This document shows, piece after piece, positions 24,022 through 33,038 of a DNA stretch of 64,000 nt. Source of the DNA: JAOPZW01 sp963789015 (GTDB lineage: Bacteria > Actinomycetota > Thermoleophilia > Solirubrobacterales > Solirubrobacteraceae); contig CAWBIU010000002.1 of assembly GCA_963789015.1 (NCBI GenBank), positions 434,001 to 498,000 on the forward strand, read 5' to 3'. A model generated the notes under the pieces. The model saw only the letters and a program-made list of their open reading frames with translations. It was not told where the DNA came from and searched no databases. The position numbers were made by a program, and so were the translations under genes. Numbering within the stretch: position 1 is the first letter of the stretch; every line of letters starts with the position of its first letter.

Positions 24022-24743
24022 GCGCCGGCACCGTGGCCGCCGAGACCGTCGACCTCGCCGCGACCTCGCGGCGCGAGCTCAACGCGCGCCTGCACGCGCT
24101 GGCCGGCGGCGCCGCCGGGCCCGAGCGCTGGCGCGTGGTCAACCCGGGCGGCGCGCACGCCCTCGCCGTCGGCCTCGACGCGCCCATCGAGGTCGAGATC
24201 GAGGGGCACGTCGGCTACTACTGCGCCGGCATGAACAAGCAGGCGACGGTCCGCGTGCACGGCAACGCGGGCGTCGGCGTGGCCGAGAACATCATGTCCG
24301 GGACCGTCGTCGTCGAGGGCAACACGAGCCAGTCGGCGGGCGCCACGGGCCGCGGCGGGCTGCTCGTCGTGCGCGGCGACGCCGCGGCGCGCTGCGGCAT
24401 CTCGATGAAGGGCGCCGACATCGTCGTGCGCGGGTCGATCGGCCACATGGGCGCGTTCATGGGCCAGAAGGGGCGGCTCGTCGTGTGCGGCGACGCGGGC
24501 GACGCGCTCGGCGACTCGATCTACGAGGCGCGCCTGTACGTGCGCGGCCGCGTGGCCGGGCTCGGCGCCGACTGCGTCGAGAAGGAGATGAGCGACGAGC
24601 ACCGCGCCGAGCTGCGCGAGCTGCTCGGCCGGGCCGGGATCGAGGACGCCGACCCCGGCGAGTTCCGGCGCTACGGGTCGGCCCGCGAGCTCTACAACTT
24701 CCACCCCGACAACGCCGTCCTGCCGGCGCGGGAGGCCCGATGA
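24018..24743 (+). CDS. mgsB: N-methylglutamate synthase subunit B (GXGXG beta-helix domain)
   Basis: A 241-residue protein made almost entirely of the glutamate-synthase C-terminal beta-helix fold. Repeats such as GNAGVGVAENIMSGTVVVEG, GRGGLLVVRGDAA, MKGADIVVRGSIGHMG and GRLVVCGDAGDALGDS have the GXGXG character. In N-methylglutamate synthase this subunit corresponds to the structural domain of GltB. It is linked to both neighbours by 4-nt overlaps, indicating one translational unit mgsA-mgsB-mgsC. Confidence 0.88.
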   Translation: MSAGTVAAETVDLAATSRRELNARLHALAGGAAGPERWRVVNPGGAHALAVGLDAPIEVEIEGHVGYYCAGMNKQATVRVHGNAGVGVAENIMSGTVVVEGNTSQSAGATGRGGLLVVRGDAAARCGISMKGADIVVRGSIGHMGAFMGQKGRLVVCGDAGDALGDSIYEARLYVRGRVAGLGADCVEKEMSDEHRAELRELLGRAGIEDADPGEFRRYGSARELYNFHPDNAVLPAREAR

Positions 24744-26068
24744 ACGGCTGGCACCCGGGGCTCCGCGAGTCGGCCACCTTCGACCGCAACGCGATCGCCG
24801 AGATCCAGCGCGCCGCGCGCGAGGGGATCTACGACATCCGCGGCTGGGGCGCGAAGCGCAAGCTGCCACACTTCGACGACCTGCTGTTCCTCGGCGCGAG
24901 CGTGTCGCGCTACCCGCTCGAGGGCTACCGCGAGCGTTGCGACACCGACGTCACGCTCGGCACGCGCCGCGCCTCCAAACCGCTGCACCTCGACATCCCG
25001 ATCACCATCGCGGGCATGAGCTTCGGGGCGCTGTCGGCCCCGGCCAAGGAGGCGCTCGGCCGCGGCGCGAGCGAGATGGGCACGGCCACGACGACCGGCG
25101 ACGGCGGCATGACCGAGGAGGAGCGCGGGCACTCGGAGACGCTCGTCTACCAGCTGCTGCCCTCGCGCTACGGCATGAATCCCGACGACCTGCGGCGCGC
25201 CGACGCGATCGAGATCGTCGTCGGCCAGGGCGCCAAGCCGGGCGGCGGCGGGATGCTCATGGGCCAGAAGATCTCCGACCGCGTGGCCGCGATGCGCGAC
25301 CTGCCGGCGGGCATCGACCAGCGCAGCGCGTGCCGGCACCCGGACTGGACCGGGCCCGACGACCTCGAGATCAAGATCGAGGAGCTGCGCGAGATCACCG
25401 ACTGGGAGAAGCCGATCTTCATCAAGGTCGGCGCCTCGCGCCCGTACTTCGACGCCGCGCTGGCGGTCAAGGCGGGCGCCGACGTGATCGTCCTCGACGG
25501 CATGCAGGGCGGCACCGCGGCCACGCAGGACGTCTTCATCGAGCACGTCGGGATCCCGATCCTCGCCGCCATCCCGCAGGCCGTCGAGGCGCTCCAGGAG
25601 CTCGGCGTGCACCGCGAGGTGCAGCTCGTCGTGTCCGGCGGGATCCGCTCGGGCGCCGACGTCGCCAAGGCGCTCGCGCTCGGCGCCGACGCCGTCTCGA
25701 TCGGCGTCGCCGCGCTCATCGCCCTCGGCGACAACGCGCCCGAGTTCGACGGCGCGTACGGCGAGATCGGGTCGGCCGCGGGCTTCTACGACGACTGGCA
25801 CGAGGGCCGCGACCCGGTCGGCATCTCGACCCAGGACGACGAGCTGTCCGCCCGCTTCGACCCTGAGCTCGGCGGGCGCCGGCTGGCCAACCTGCTGCGC
25901 ACGATGACGCTCGAGGCCCAGACGCTCGCGCGCGCGTGCGGCAAGTCGCACGTGCACAACCTCGAGCCCGAGGACCTCGTCGCGCTGACCATCGAGGCGG
26001 CCGCGATGGCTCGCGTCCCGCTGGCCGGAACGGGCTGGATCCCGGGGCGTAGCGAGGCGCCGCTGTAG
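24740..26068 (+). CDS. mgsC: N-methylglutamate synthase subunit C (FMN-binding glutamate synthase-like)
   Basis: A 442-residue FMN-binding glutamate synthase domain (GltS type). Visible are PITIAGMSFGALS, GDGGMTEEER, the EIVVGQGAKPGGGG segment, KVGASRPYFDAALAVKAGADVIVLDG and VVSGGIRSGADVAKALALGADAVSIG. Together with MgsA and MgsB it forms N-methylglutamate from methylamine (or gamma-glutamylmethylamide) and a C5 keto or amino acid. A conventional GltB would carry all three domains in one long chain; here they are separate. Confidence 0.88.
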   Translation: MNGWHPGLRESATFDRNAIAEIQRAAREGIYDIRGWGAKRKLPHFDDLLFLGASVSRYPLEGYRERCDTDVTLGTRRASKPLHLDIPITIAGMSFGALSAPAKEALGRGASEMGTATTTGDGGMTEEERGHSETLVYQLLPSRYGMNPDDLRRADAIEIVVGQGAKPGGGGMLMGQKISDRVAAMRDLPAGIDQRSACRHPDWTGPDDLEIKIEELREITDWEKPIFIKVGASRPYFDAALAVKAGADVIVLDGMQGGTAATQDVFIEHVGIPILAAIPQAVEALQELGVHREVQLVVSGGIRSGADVAKALALGADAVSIGVAALIALGDNAPEFDGAYGEIGSAAGFYDDWHEGRDPVGISTQDDELSARFDPELGGRRLANLLRTMTLEAQTLARACGKSHVHNLEPEDLVALTIEAAAMARVPLAGTGWIPGRSEAPL

Positions 26069-26091
26069 ACGTTCCGCCGCACCCGCGCTCC

Positions 26092-26120
26092 TTGCGCCGT
26101 TGTACCTATTTGTATACGCT
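26092..26120 (+). promoter_or_regulatory. Promoter of the soxDAGB-type operon with GTATAC site
   Basis: TTGCGC (26092-26097) and TACGCT (26115-26120) are spaced by 17 bp, a plausible -35/-10 pair 34 nt before the next ATG. GTATAC (26112-26117), inside an AT-rich patch, overlaps the -10 box. The same hexamer occurs between the divergent formamidase and formyltransferase genes (62480-62485). It could bind a GntR-type regulator. Confidence 0.4.
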
Positions 26121-26154
26121 CGCCGCGCGTCGTCGACCCCGGCCCCATCCCCTC

Positions 26155-26478
26155 ATGTCCTACCTGCTGACCTGTCCCAACTGCGGCGTCCGTGAGGTCA
26201 CCGACTTCGGCTACGGCGGCGAGATCGCGTCGCGCCCGAAGTCGAAGCCGAGCTGGCGCGAGCTGAACGCCTACAACTACTTCCGCCGCAACGTGGCGGG
26301 CGTCCAGCGCGAGTGGTGGTACCACCGTTCCGGGTGCCGCTCGTGGTTCGTCGCCGAGCGCGACACCCGCACGAACGACGTCAAGTGGACGGCGCTCCCG
26401 GGCGACGTCCCGCAGTCCACCGAACCCAACACGCCGGTGCCCGCGTCGGGCGCGGGCGGGGAGGCGACGCTGGCATGA
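26155..26478 (+). CDS. soxD: Sarcosine oxidase delta-type subunit (N-methylglutamate dehydrogenase)
   Basis: A 107-residue protein. It has the zinc-ribbon pattern of SoxD: CPNCGVREV near residue 8, FRRNVAGVQREWWYHRSGCRSWF in the middle and TRTNDV after it. It is the small structural subunit of heterotetrameric sarcosine oxidases and of N-methylglutamate dehydrogenase. First gene of soxD-soxA-soxG-soxB. Adjacency to mgsABC and gmaS makes the N-methylglutamate enzyme the likely identity. Confidence 0.88.
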   Translation: MSYLLTCPNCGVREVTDFGYGGEIASRPKSKPSWRELNAYNYFRRNVAGVQREWWYHRSGCRSWFVAERDTRTNDVKWTALPGDVPQSTEPNTPVPASGAGGEATLA

Positions 26479-29357
26479 GCCGCCTGGCGCCCCAGCCCGG
26501 GGAGCGCGTCACGCGCGCCCGGACCGTCTCGTTCAGCTTCGACGGCACGACCGTCGAGGGGCTGGCGGGCGACACGATCGCCTCGGCCCTGATGGCCGCC
26601 GGCCGACGCACGTTCTCGCGCTCGTTCAAGTACCACCGCCCGCGCGGGGAGATGTGCGGCTGCGGGCAGTGCTCGAACTCGATGGTCGTCGTCGACGGCC
26701 GTCCCGGCGTGCGCGCCTGCGGCGAGCCGATCCGCGACGGCATGAAGGTCGAGCACCAGAACGCGTGGCCGTCGCTGGGCTTCGACGTCATGCGCGCGAC
26801 GGACATCGTCGGCGGGCCGTTCACGCCGCCCGGCTTCTACTACAAGACCTTCATCCGCCCGCGGCGCCTGTGGCCCGTCTACGAGAAGGTCCTGCGCCAC
26901 GCCGCCGGGCTGGCCAGGCTGCCCAAGCGCCAGGAGGACCGCGAGTGGCGCACCGAGTACCGGCGCCGCCACTGCGACGTGCTCGTCATCGGCGGCGGCG
27001 TGGCCGGCCTGGCCGCCGCGCTGCGCGCGGCCGAGCTCGGCGCCGACGTCGTCCTCTGCGACGAGGACGTCGAGCCGGGCGGGGCGCTGCTGCACGAGGG
27101 CGGCCACGAGCACGCCCGCAACCTCGTCGCGCGCGCCCGCGACGCCGGCGTCGAGATCCTCACGCGCGCGCCCGCGCTCGGGTACTTCGACGGGCTCGTC
27201 CCCGTGTGGCAGGGCGACACGCTGCACCAGATCCGCGCGAAGCGCCACATCGCCGCCACCGGCGTCATCGAGCAGCCGCTCGTCTTCGCCGACAACGACC
27301 TGCCGGGCGTGATGCTCTCGGGCGGCGCGCGCCGGCTCGCCGCGCTGTACGCCGTCCGTCCCGGCGGTCGCGCGGTCGTCACCACCACCGGCGACCGCGG
27401 CCTGCAGGCGGCGCTCGCGCTGCACGAGGCGGGCGTCCACATCGCCGCCGTCGCCGACCTGCGCGCCGACGCGGGCGGCGGCGAGGCCGCCGAGCGCATC
27501 GAGGCGCTGAAGATCCCGCTCGTGCGCGGCGCGACGGTCGTCCGCGCGCTCGGGCGCTCGGCCGTCACCGGCGCCGTCGTCGCGCCCGTCGACGCGCTCG
27601 GCAACGCCGTCCCGGGCTCCGAGCAGCAGTTCGAGTGCGACCTGATCGCCGTCTCCGGCGGTACCGCACCGGCGACCTCGCTGCTCCTGCAGGGCGGCGC
27701 CAAGGCGCGCTACGACGAGCCCAGCGCGCGCTTCGTGCTCGACGAGCTGCCGCACGGCGTGCTCGCCGCCGGCGAGGTCGCCGGCCACGAGAGCGCCGCC
27801 GCGGCCGAGCTGTCGGGCGCCGCGGCGGGCGCCGACGCGGCGATCGCGCTGGGCTTCGGCGACGACGCCGCGACGAGCGAGGCGCGCGAGGCGCGCGAGC
27901 GCCTGGGGGCGCTGCCCGGCCCCGGCCCGGTGGCCACGCCGCCCGCCGTCGCCTCCGACGGCAAGCGCGCCGGCAAGTCGTTCGTCGACCTCGACGAGGA
28001 CCAGACGGCCAAGGACGTCATCTACGCGGCGCGCGAGGGCTACGACTCGATCGAGCTCTCCAAGCGCTACACGACGGTGACGATGGGCCCGTCGCAGGGC
28101 CGCTACTCGCAGCTCGCGGCGATCCGCGTGCTCGCCCAGGAGACCGGGCTGTCGCTCGGCGACGTCGGCCTGACCACGGCGCGGCCGCCGTGGTCGCCGG
28201 TGCCGATGGGTGTGCTCGCCGGGCGCCCGATCGAGCCCGCCAAGCGCTCGTCGATCCACGGCCGCCACCGCGAGCTGGGCGCGACGGTCAAGTGGGCCGG
28301 CGACTGGCGCCGCGCCTACGACTACGGCGATCCGCAGGCCGAGGCCGTGGCCGTCCAGAAGGCGGCCGGCCTGATCGACGTCTCGACGCTCGGCAAGCTG
28401 CTCGTCCGCGGCCCCGACGCCGGCGCGTTCCTCGACCGCCTGTACCCCAACCGCCTGTCCAACCTCAAGCCGGGGCGCATCCGCTACGGCGTGATCAGCT
28501 CCGACGCGGGCCGGATCGTCGACGACGGCACCGTCTGCCGCCTCGACGAGCACTCCTTCTACGTGACCACGACCTCCAGCGGCGCGGGCGCGATGGAGGA
28601 GTGGTTCTCGTGGTGGCTGGCGGACTGGGACATGCAGGTCCACCTGACCGACCTGACCCAGGGCCTGTCGGCGGTCAACCTCGCCGGGCCCAAGGCCCGC
28701 GAGATCATGGGCCGCGTCACCGACCTGGACTGCTCGAACGAGGCCTTCGGCTACATGGACGCCAAGCGCGCGCTCGTGGCCGGCGTCCCCTGTCTGATCA
28801 TGCGGATCGGCTTCGTCGGCGAGGTCGGCTACGAGATCCACGCGCCGGCCGCGCATGGCCGGCACCTGTGGGACGCGCTGCTCGAGGCGGGCGCGCCGGA
28901 CGGCCTGCGGCCGTTCGGCCTGGAGCCCCAGCGCCTGCTGCGCCTGCAGAAGATGCACATCCTCGTCGGGCAGGACACCGACTCCGAGTCGACGCCGTTC
29001 GCGGCCGCGATGCCGTGGATCGTCAAGCTCGACAAGGAGGAGGACTTCATCGGCCGCTGGGCGCTCGAGCACTACGCCGAGCGCGAGCCGGCGACGGCGC
29101 TCGTCGGCTTCGCGATGGCCGACGGGCACGTGCCGACCGAGGGCTCGGTCGTCGTCCGCGACGGCGTCGCCGCCGGCCAGGTGACGTCGTCGCGCTACTC
29201 GCCCCAGCTCGACAAGGTCATCGGCCTGGCCTGGGTGGAGTCCTCGATGGCCTCCGACGAGTCCCGGATCACGATCTCCGACGAGGGCGCGACGTACGAC
29301 GCGGTCGTGCAGACCAAGCCCTTCTACGACCCCGAGGGGGAGGTGCTGCGCTCGTGA
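26475..29357 (+). CDS. soxA: Sarcosine oxidase alpha-type subunit (N-methylglutamate dehydrogenase)
   Basis: A 960-residue subunit. Residues 1-100 form a 2Fe-2S-ferredoxin-like domain with four cysteines, in GEMCGCGQCSNS and VRAC. A NAD-type Rossmann motif, VIGGGVAGLAAALRAAELG, lies near residue 172. The C-terminal third (from about 590) is a folate-binding GcvT-like domain with RYGVISSDAGRIVDDGTV and GEVGYEIHAPA. It would pass the oxidised methyl group to THF as methylene-THF. The four cysteines suggest an intact iron-sulfur cluster, and therefore a dehydrogenase rather than an oxidase; this is inference. Confidence 0.9.
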   Translation: MSRLAPQPGERVTRARTVSFSFDGTTVEGLAGDTIASALMAAGRRTFSRSFKYHRPRGEMCGCGQCSNSMVVVDGRPGVRACGEPIRDGMKVEHQNAWPSLGFDVMRATDIVGGPFTPPGFYYKTFIRPRRLWPVYEKVLRHAAGLARLPKRQEDREWRTEYRRRHCDVLVIGGGVAGLAAALRAAELGADVVLCDEDVEPGGALLHEGGHEHARNLVARARDAGVEILTRAPALGYFDGLVPVWQGDTLHQIRAKRHIAATGVIEQPLVFADNDLPGVMLSGGARRLAALYAVRPGGRAVVTTTGDRGLQAALALHEAGVHIAAVADLRADAGGGEAAERIEALKIPLVRGATVVRALGRSAVTGAVVAPVDALGNAVPGSEQQFECDLIAVSGGTAPATSLLLQGGAKARYDEPSARFVLDELPHGVLAAGEVAGHESAAAAELSGAAAGADAAIALGFGDDAATSEAREARERLGALPGPGPVATPPAVASDGKRAGKSFVDLDEDQTAKDVIYAAREGYDSIELSKRYTTVTMGPSQGRYSQLAAIRVLAQETGLSLGDVGLTTARPPWSPVPMGVLAGRPIEPAKRSSIHGRHRELGATVKWAGDWRRAYDYGDPQAEAVAVQKAAGLIDVSTLGKLLVRGPDAGAFLDRLYPNRLSNLKPGRIRYGVISSDAGRIVDDGTVCRLDEHSFYVTTTSSGAGAMEEWFSWWLADWDMQVHLTDLTQGLSAVNLAGPKAREIMGRVTDLDCSNEAFGYMDAKRALVAGVPCLIMRIGFVGEVGYEIHAPAAHGRHLWDALLEAGAPDGLRPFGLEPQRLLRLQKMHILVGQDTDSESTPFAAAMPWIVKLDKEEDFIGRWALEHYAEREPATALVGFAMADGHVPTEGSVVVRDGVAAGQVTSSRYSPQLDKVIGLAWVESSMASDESRITISDEGATYDAVVQTKPFYDPEGEVLRS

Positions 29358-30115
29358 GCTTCGACTTCCTGGCGCCCGACGCCGCGACCGCCGGCGACCG
29401 CTTCAACCCGCTGGCCCGCAGCGCGATGGAGGACGACGCCCGCGCCGCCGGCGCGCGCTTCGAGGTCCGCGACGGCTGGAACGTGGCCGTCGGCTACAGC
29501 TCCGCCGAGCAGGAGCGTGAGGCCGCCCGCCGCGTCGCCGGATGGGCCGACGTCTCGCACCTGGGCAAGCTCGAGCTGCACGCCGGCGCCGACGACCTCG
29601 CCGCGATCGTGGCCCAGGCCTCGGGCGGCGCGTCGCTCGAGCTCGGGCGCGCGACGCGCGCCGCCGGCGCGTGGTGGCTGCCGCTGACGACGGGCCGCGC
29701 GCTCGTGATCTGCGAGCCCGGCGCCGTGGCCGGGCTGCGCGAGCGCCTGACCGACGCGGCGGCGACCGCCTCGGGCCTCGTCTCCGTCGTCGACGCGACG
29801 ACGAAGTACGCCGCCATGACGATCCTCGGGCCGCAGGCGCGCGAGGTCTTCGCGCGCTTCACGGCGCTCGACCTGCGCCCGCAGGCGACGCCGGTCCATG
29901 GCCTGCGCCCGGGGTCGATCGCGCGCACGCCCGGCGTGCTCGTGCGCGAGGACGAGGATCGCTTCCTGTTCCTGTTCGGCTGGGCGCTGGGCCACTACGT
30001 GTGGACCGTCGTCGCCGACGCCGCCGAGCACCTCGGCGGCTCACCCGTCGGCGCCGACGCGCTCGAGCCGATCCCCGACGCCACCGCCGTCAAGGAGGAG
30101 GCCGGCCGTGCTTGA
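29354..30115 (+). CDS. soxG: Sarcosine oxidase gamma-type subunit (N-methylglutamate dehydrogenase)
   Basis: A 253-residue GcvT-like protein of the SoxG family: GWADVSHLGKLELHAGADD, TKYAAMTILGPQAREVFARFTALDL, and RFLFLFGWALGHYVWTVV. It is a structural subunit. The GTG start overlaps soxA by 4 nt and the end overlaps soxB by 8 nt, so the four subunits are translated together. Confidence 0.85.
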   Translation: MSFDFLAPDAATAGDRFNPLARSAMEDDARAAGARFEVRDGWNVAVGYSSAEQEREAARRVAGWADVSHLGKLELHAGADDLAAIVAQASGGASLELGRATRAAGAWWLPLTTGRALVICEPGAVAGLRERLTDAAATASGLVSVVDATTKYAAMTILGPQAREVFARFTALDLRPQATPVHGLRPGSIARTPGVLVREDEDRFLFLFGWALGHYVWTVVADAAEHLGGSPVGADALEPIPDATAVKEEAGRA

Positions 30116-31322
30116 CCTGTTCCGCAAGCGCCGCATGTGGCGCAAGCGCCCCGAGCTCAAGGACTCCTACGACGTCGTGATCGTGGGCGGCGGCTCGCAC
30201 GGGCTGGCCACCGCCTACTACCTGCAGAAGGAGCACGGGATCACCGACGTGGCGATCCTCGAGAAGAGCTACATCGGCTCGGGCGCGGCCGGGCGCAACA
30301 CGACGATCCTGCGCTCGAACTACAAGACGCCGGAGGGCGCCCGCTTCTACGACCGCAGCGTGAAGCTCTACGAGGGCCTGTCGCAGGACCTCAACTTCAA
30401 CCTGCTGTTCTCGCAGTGCGGCCACCTGACGCTCGCGCACTCCGACCGCGCGATGTTCGTCATGGCCAACCGCGCCGAGGTCAACCGCCTGGCCGGGATC
30501 GACTCGCGCCTGATCGGCCCCGACGAGGTCAAGGAGCTGGCGCCGGCGATGGTCGTCTCCGACGACGCGACCTATCCGATCCTCGGCGCCCTGTACCACC
30601 CGCCCGGCGGCATCATCCGCCACGACGCCGTCGTCTGGGGCCTCGCGCGCGGCGCCGACCACGGCGGCGCGGAGATCCATCCCTACACCGAGGTCGAGGG
30701 CATCGAGCGCACGAACGGCCGCGTCGACGCCGTGCGCACGAACCGCGGCACCATCAAGGCCGGCCAGGTCCTCAACTGCACGGCGGGCTGGAGCTCGCTG
30801 ATCTCGGACATGGCCGGCGTGCAGATGCCGATCACCACGCACATCCTGCAGGCGTGCGTGACCGAGCCGATGAAGCCGCTGCTCGACGTGGTCATCGTGT
30901 CGTCGCAGATGCACGTGTACATCAGCCAGACCGATCGCGGCGAGTTCCTCATGGGCGCCGAGATCGAGCCGTGGACGACGTATCGCATGAACGGGACGCT
31001 GAACTTCCTGCAGGAGGTCACGCGCCACTCGCTCGAGCTCTTCCCGCAGCTCGAGCACGCCCGGATGCTGCGCTCGTGGGCCGGGCTGTGCGACCTCAGC
31101 CCCGATTACAGCCCGATCCTCGGCCAGACCGAGGTCGAGAACTTCCATGTCAGCGCCGGTTGGGGAACATACGGGTTCAAGGCGGCACCGATCGTCGGCC
31201 AGACCCTCGCCGAGCTCGTGGCGACCGGCAAGCAGCCGGAGCTCATCCAGCCGTTCGCGCTCGAGCGTTTCTACGAGGACAAGCTGGTCTCCGAGCTCGC
31301 GGCCGCCGCCGTCAGCCACTGA
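30108..31322 (+). CDS. soxB: Sarcosine oxidase beta-type subunit (catalytic FAD subunit, N-methylglutamate dehydrogenase)
   Basis: A 404-residue DAO-family flavoprotein. The FAD-binding motif VIVGGGSHGLATAYYLQKEHG begins near residue 24, with GSGAAGRNTTILRSNY next, and the C-terminal DLSPDYSPILG and GWGTYGFKAAPIVG. This is the catalytic subunit oxidising the N-methyl group. A GTG start at 30108 is preceded by GGAGGAG. The order D-A-G-B differs from the B-D-A-G order common in sarcosine oxidase operons. Confidence 0.9.
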   Translation: MLDLFRKRRMWRKRPELKDSYDVVIVGGGSHGLATAYYLQKEHGITDVAILEKSYIGSGAAGRNTTILRSNYKTPEGARFYDRSVKLYEGLSQDLNFNLLFSQCGHLTLAHSDRAMFVMANRAEVNRLAGIDSRLIGPDEVKELAPAMVVSDDATYPILGALYHPPGGIIRHDAVVWGLARGADHGGAEIHPYTEVEGIERTNGRVDAVRTNRGTIKAGQVLNCTAGWSSLISDMAGVQMPITTHILQACVTEPMKPLLDVVIVSSQMHVYISQTDRGEFLMGAEIEPWTTYRMNGTLNFLQEVTRHSLELFPQLEHARMLRSWAGLCDLSPDYSPILGQTEVENFHVSAGWGTYGFKAAPIVGQTLAELVATGKQPELIQPFALERFYEDKLVSELAAAAVSH

Positions 31323-31348
31323 GCCGGTCCGCAACCACGAGGAGAACG

Positions 31349-33028
31349 ATGAAGTCGAGCCTGGAGATCGCGCAGGAAGCGGAGCTGATCCCGATCGAGC
31401 AGATCGCCGAGGGGCTCGGACTGGAGCCTGAGGAGTTCGAGCCCTACGGCCGCTTCAAGGCGAAGATCGACCTGGGCGTCATCGAGCGTCTGGCCGACCG
31501 CCCGAACGGGAAGATCGTCGTGGTGGCGGGCATGACCCCGACGAAGGCGGGGGAGGGAAAGACGACGACGCTCGTCGGCCTGACCCAGGGCCTCGGGGCG
31601 ATCGGCAAGAAGCCGGTGGCGTGTCTGCGCGAGCCGTCGCTGGGCCCGGTCTTCGGCGTCAAGGGCGGCGCCGCCGGCGGCGGCATGACCCAGGTCGTGC
31701 CGATGGAGGACCTCAACCTCCACTTCACCGGCGACATCCACGCCATCGGCGCCGCGAACAACCTCCTCGCGGCGATGCTCGACGCGTCGATCCTCCACGG
31801 AAACCCGCACAAGATCGACCAGTTGCGCGTCGGCTGGCGCCGCGCGCTGGACATGAACGACCGCGCGCTGCGCGAGACGGTCATCGGGCTCGGCGGCCGC
31901 GCGAACGGCTACCCGCGCGAGACCGGCTTCGACATCACCGCGGCCTCCGAGGTCATGGCGATCATGGCCGTCTCGCGCGACCTGCACGACCTGCGCGAGC
32001 GCCTGGGGCAGATCACCGTCGCGCACTCGTTCGACGGCGGGCGCCCGATCACGGCCGACGACCTCGGCGCCGCCGGGGCGATGGCGGTGCTCCTCAAGGA
32101 CGCGATCAAGCCGAACCTGATCCAGACGCTCGAGGGCCAGCCGTGCCTGATGCACTGCGGGCCGTTCGCGAACATCGCCCATGGCAACAACTCGCTCGTG
32201 GCCGACCAGGTGGGGATGAAGCTCGCCGACTACGTCGTCACCGAGTCGGGCTTCGGCTCGGACATGGGCATGGAGAAGTTCTTCGACATCGTCTGCCGCT
32301 TCGGCGAGCTGACCCCGAGCGCGGTCGTCCTCGTGACGACGGTGCGCGCGATCAAGCACCATGGCGGGATCGAGGACGACCCGCGCGTGGACCGCCAGCA
32401 CGGGCTCTCGGCGATCGAGGGCGGCATGGCCAACGTGCGCCGCCACCTGCAGATCATCAAGAACTTCGGCCTGCCGGCCGTGGTCGCGGTCAACCGCCGC
32501 CCGGGCGACACGAACGAGGAGGTCGAGCTCGTCAAGCGCCTGGCCATGGAGGCGGGCGCCTTCGCGGCCGAGACCAACGAGGGCTTCGCGAAGGGCGGGA
32601 TCGGCGCGGCCGACCTGGCCAACGCCGTCGTCGACGCGTGCGAGCAGCCCAACAGCTTCCACCCGCTCTACGAGGACGACTGGACGATCCAGGACAAGAT
32701 CGAGACCGTGGCCAAGAAGGTCTACGGGGCCAAGGACGTCTACTTCTATCCGGCCGCCGAGCAGAAGATCGGCCAGTTCACCAAGGACGGCCTCGGGCAC
32801 TTCCCCGTGTGCATGGCCAAGACGCACCTCTCGCTCTCCAGCGACCCCGCGCTGCTCAACGCGCCCGAGCACTTCACCCTCCCGGTGCGGGACATCCGCG
32901 CCTACACGGGGGCCGGCTGGCTCGTCCCGCTGTGCGGCGACATCACGCAGATGCCGGGCCTGGGCAAGACCCCGGCCGCGCTGAACGTGGACATCGACGC
33001 GGACGGAAGGACCGTCGGCCTGTTCTGA
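31349..33028 (+). CDS. fhs: Formate-tetrahydrofolate ligase
   Basis: A 559-residue enzyme with the ATP-binding TPTKAGEGKTTT near residue 72, then REPSLGPVFGVKGGAAGGG and NLHFTGDIHAIGAANNLLAA, all highly typical of formyl-THF synthetases. It interconverts formate and 10-formyl-THF. It follows soxB by 26 nt with GAGGAGAA before the ATG, and is followed closely by fchA. The pair links C1 from N-methylglutamate oxidation to formate. Confidence 0.96.
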   Translation: MKSSLEIAQEAELIPIEQIAEGLGLEPEEFEPYGRFKAKIDLGVIERLADRPNGKIVVVAGMTPTKAGEGKTTTLVGLTQGLGAIGKKPVACLREPSLGPVFGVKGGAAGGGMTQVVPMEDLNLHFTGDIHAIGAANNLLAAMLDASILHGNPHKIDQLRVGWRRALDMNDRALRETVIGLGGRANGYPRETGFDITAASEVMAIMAVSRDLHDLRERLGQITVAHSFDGGRPITADDLGAAGAMAVLLKDAIKPNLIQTLEGQPCLMHCGPFANIAHGNNSLVADQVGMKLADYVVTESGFGSDMGMEKFFDIVCRFGELTPSAVVLVTTVRAIKHHGGIEDDPRVDRQHGLSAIEGGMANVRRHLQIIKNFGLPAVVAVNRRPGDTNEEVELVKRLAMEAGAFAAETNEGFAKGGIGAADLANAVVDACEQPNSFHPLYEDDWTIQDKIETVAKKVYGAKDVYFYPAAEQKIGQFTKDGLGHFPVCMAKTHLSLSSDPALLNAPEHFTLPVRDIRAYTGAGWLVPLCGDITQMPGLGKTPAALNVDIDADGRTVGLF

Positions 33029-33038
33029 GGAGCCCCAG

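Noticed and set aside
23113..26068. Conventional glutamate synthase
   Set aside because: GltB carries these domains in one long chain and is paired with GltD; here they are three separate short genes next to the dehydrogenase tetramer, as in N-methylglutamate synthase.
26277..29129. 950-codon minus-strand frame opposite soxA
   Set aside because: Arg/Gly/Ala-rich shadow; soxA on the plus strand has clear domains.
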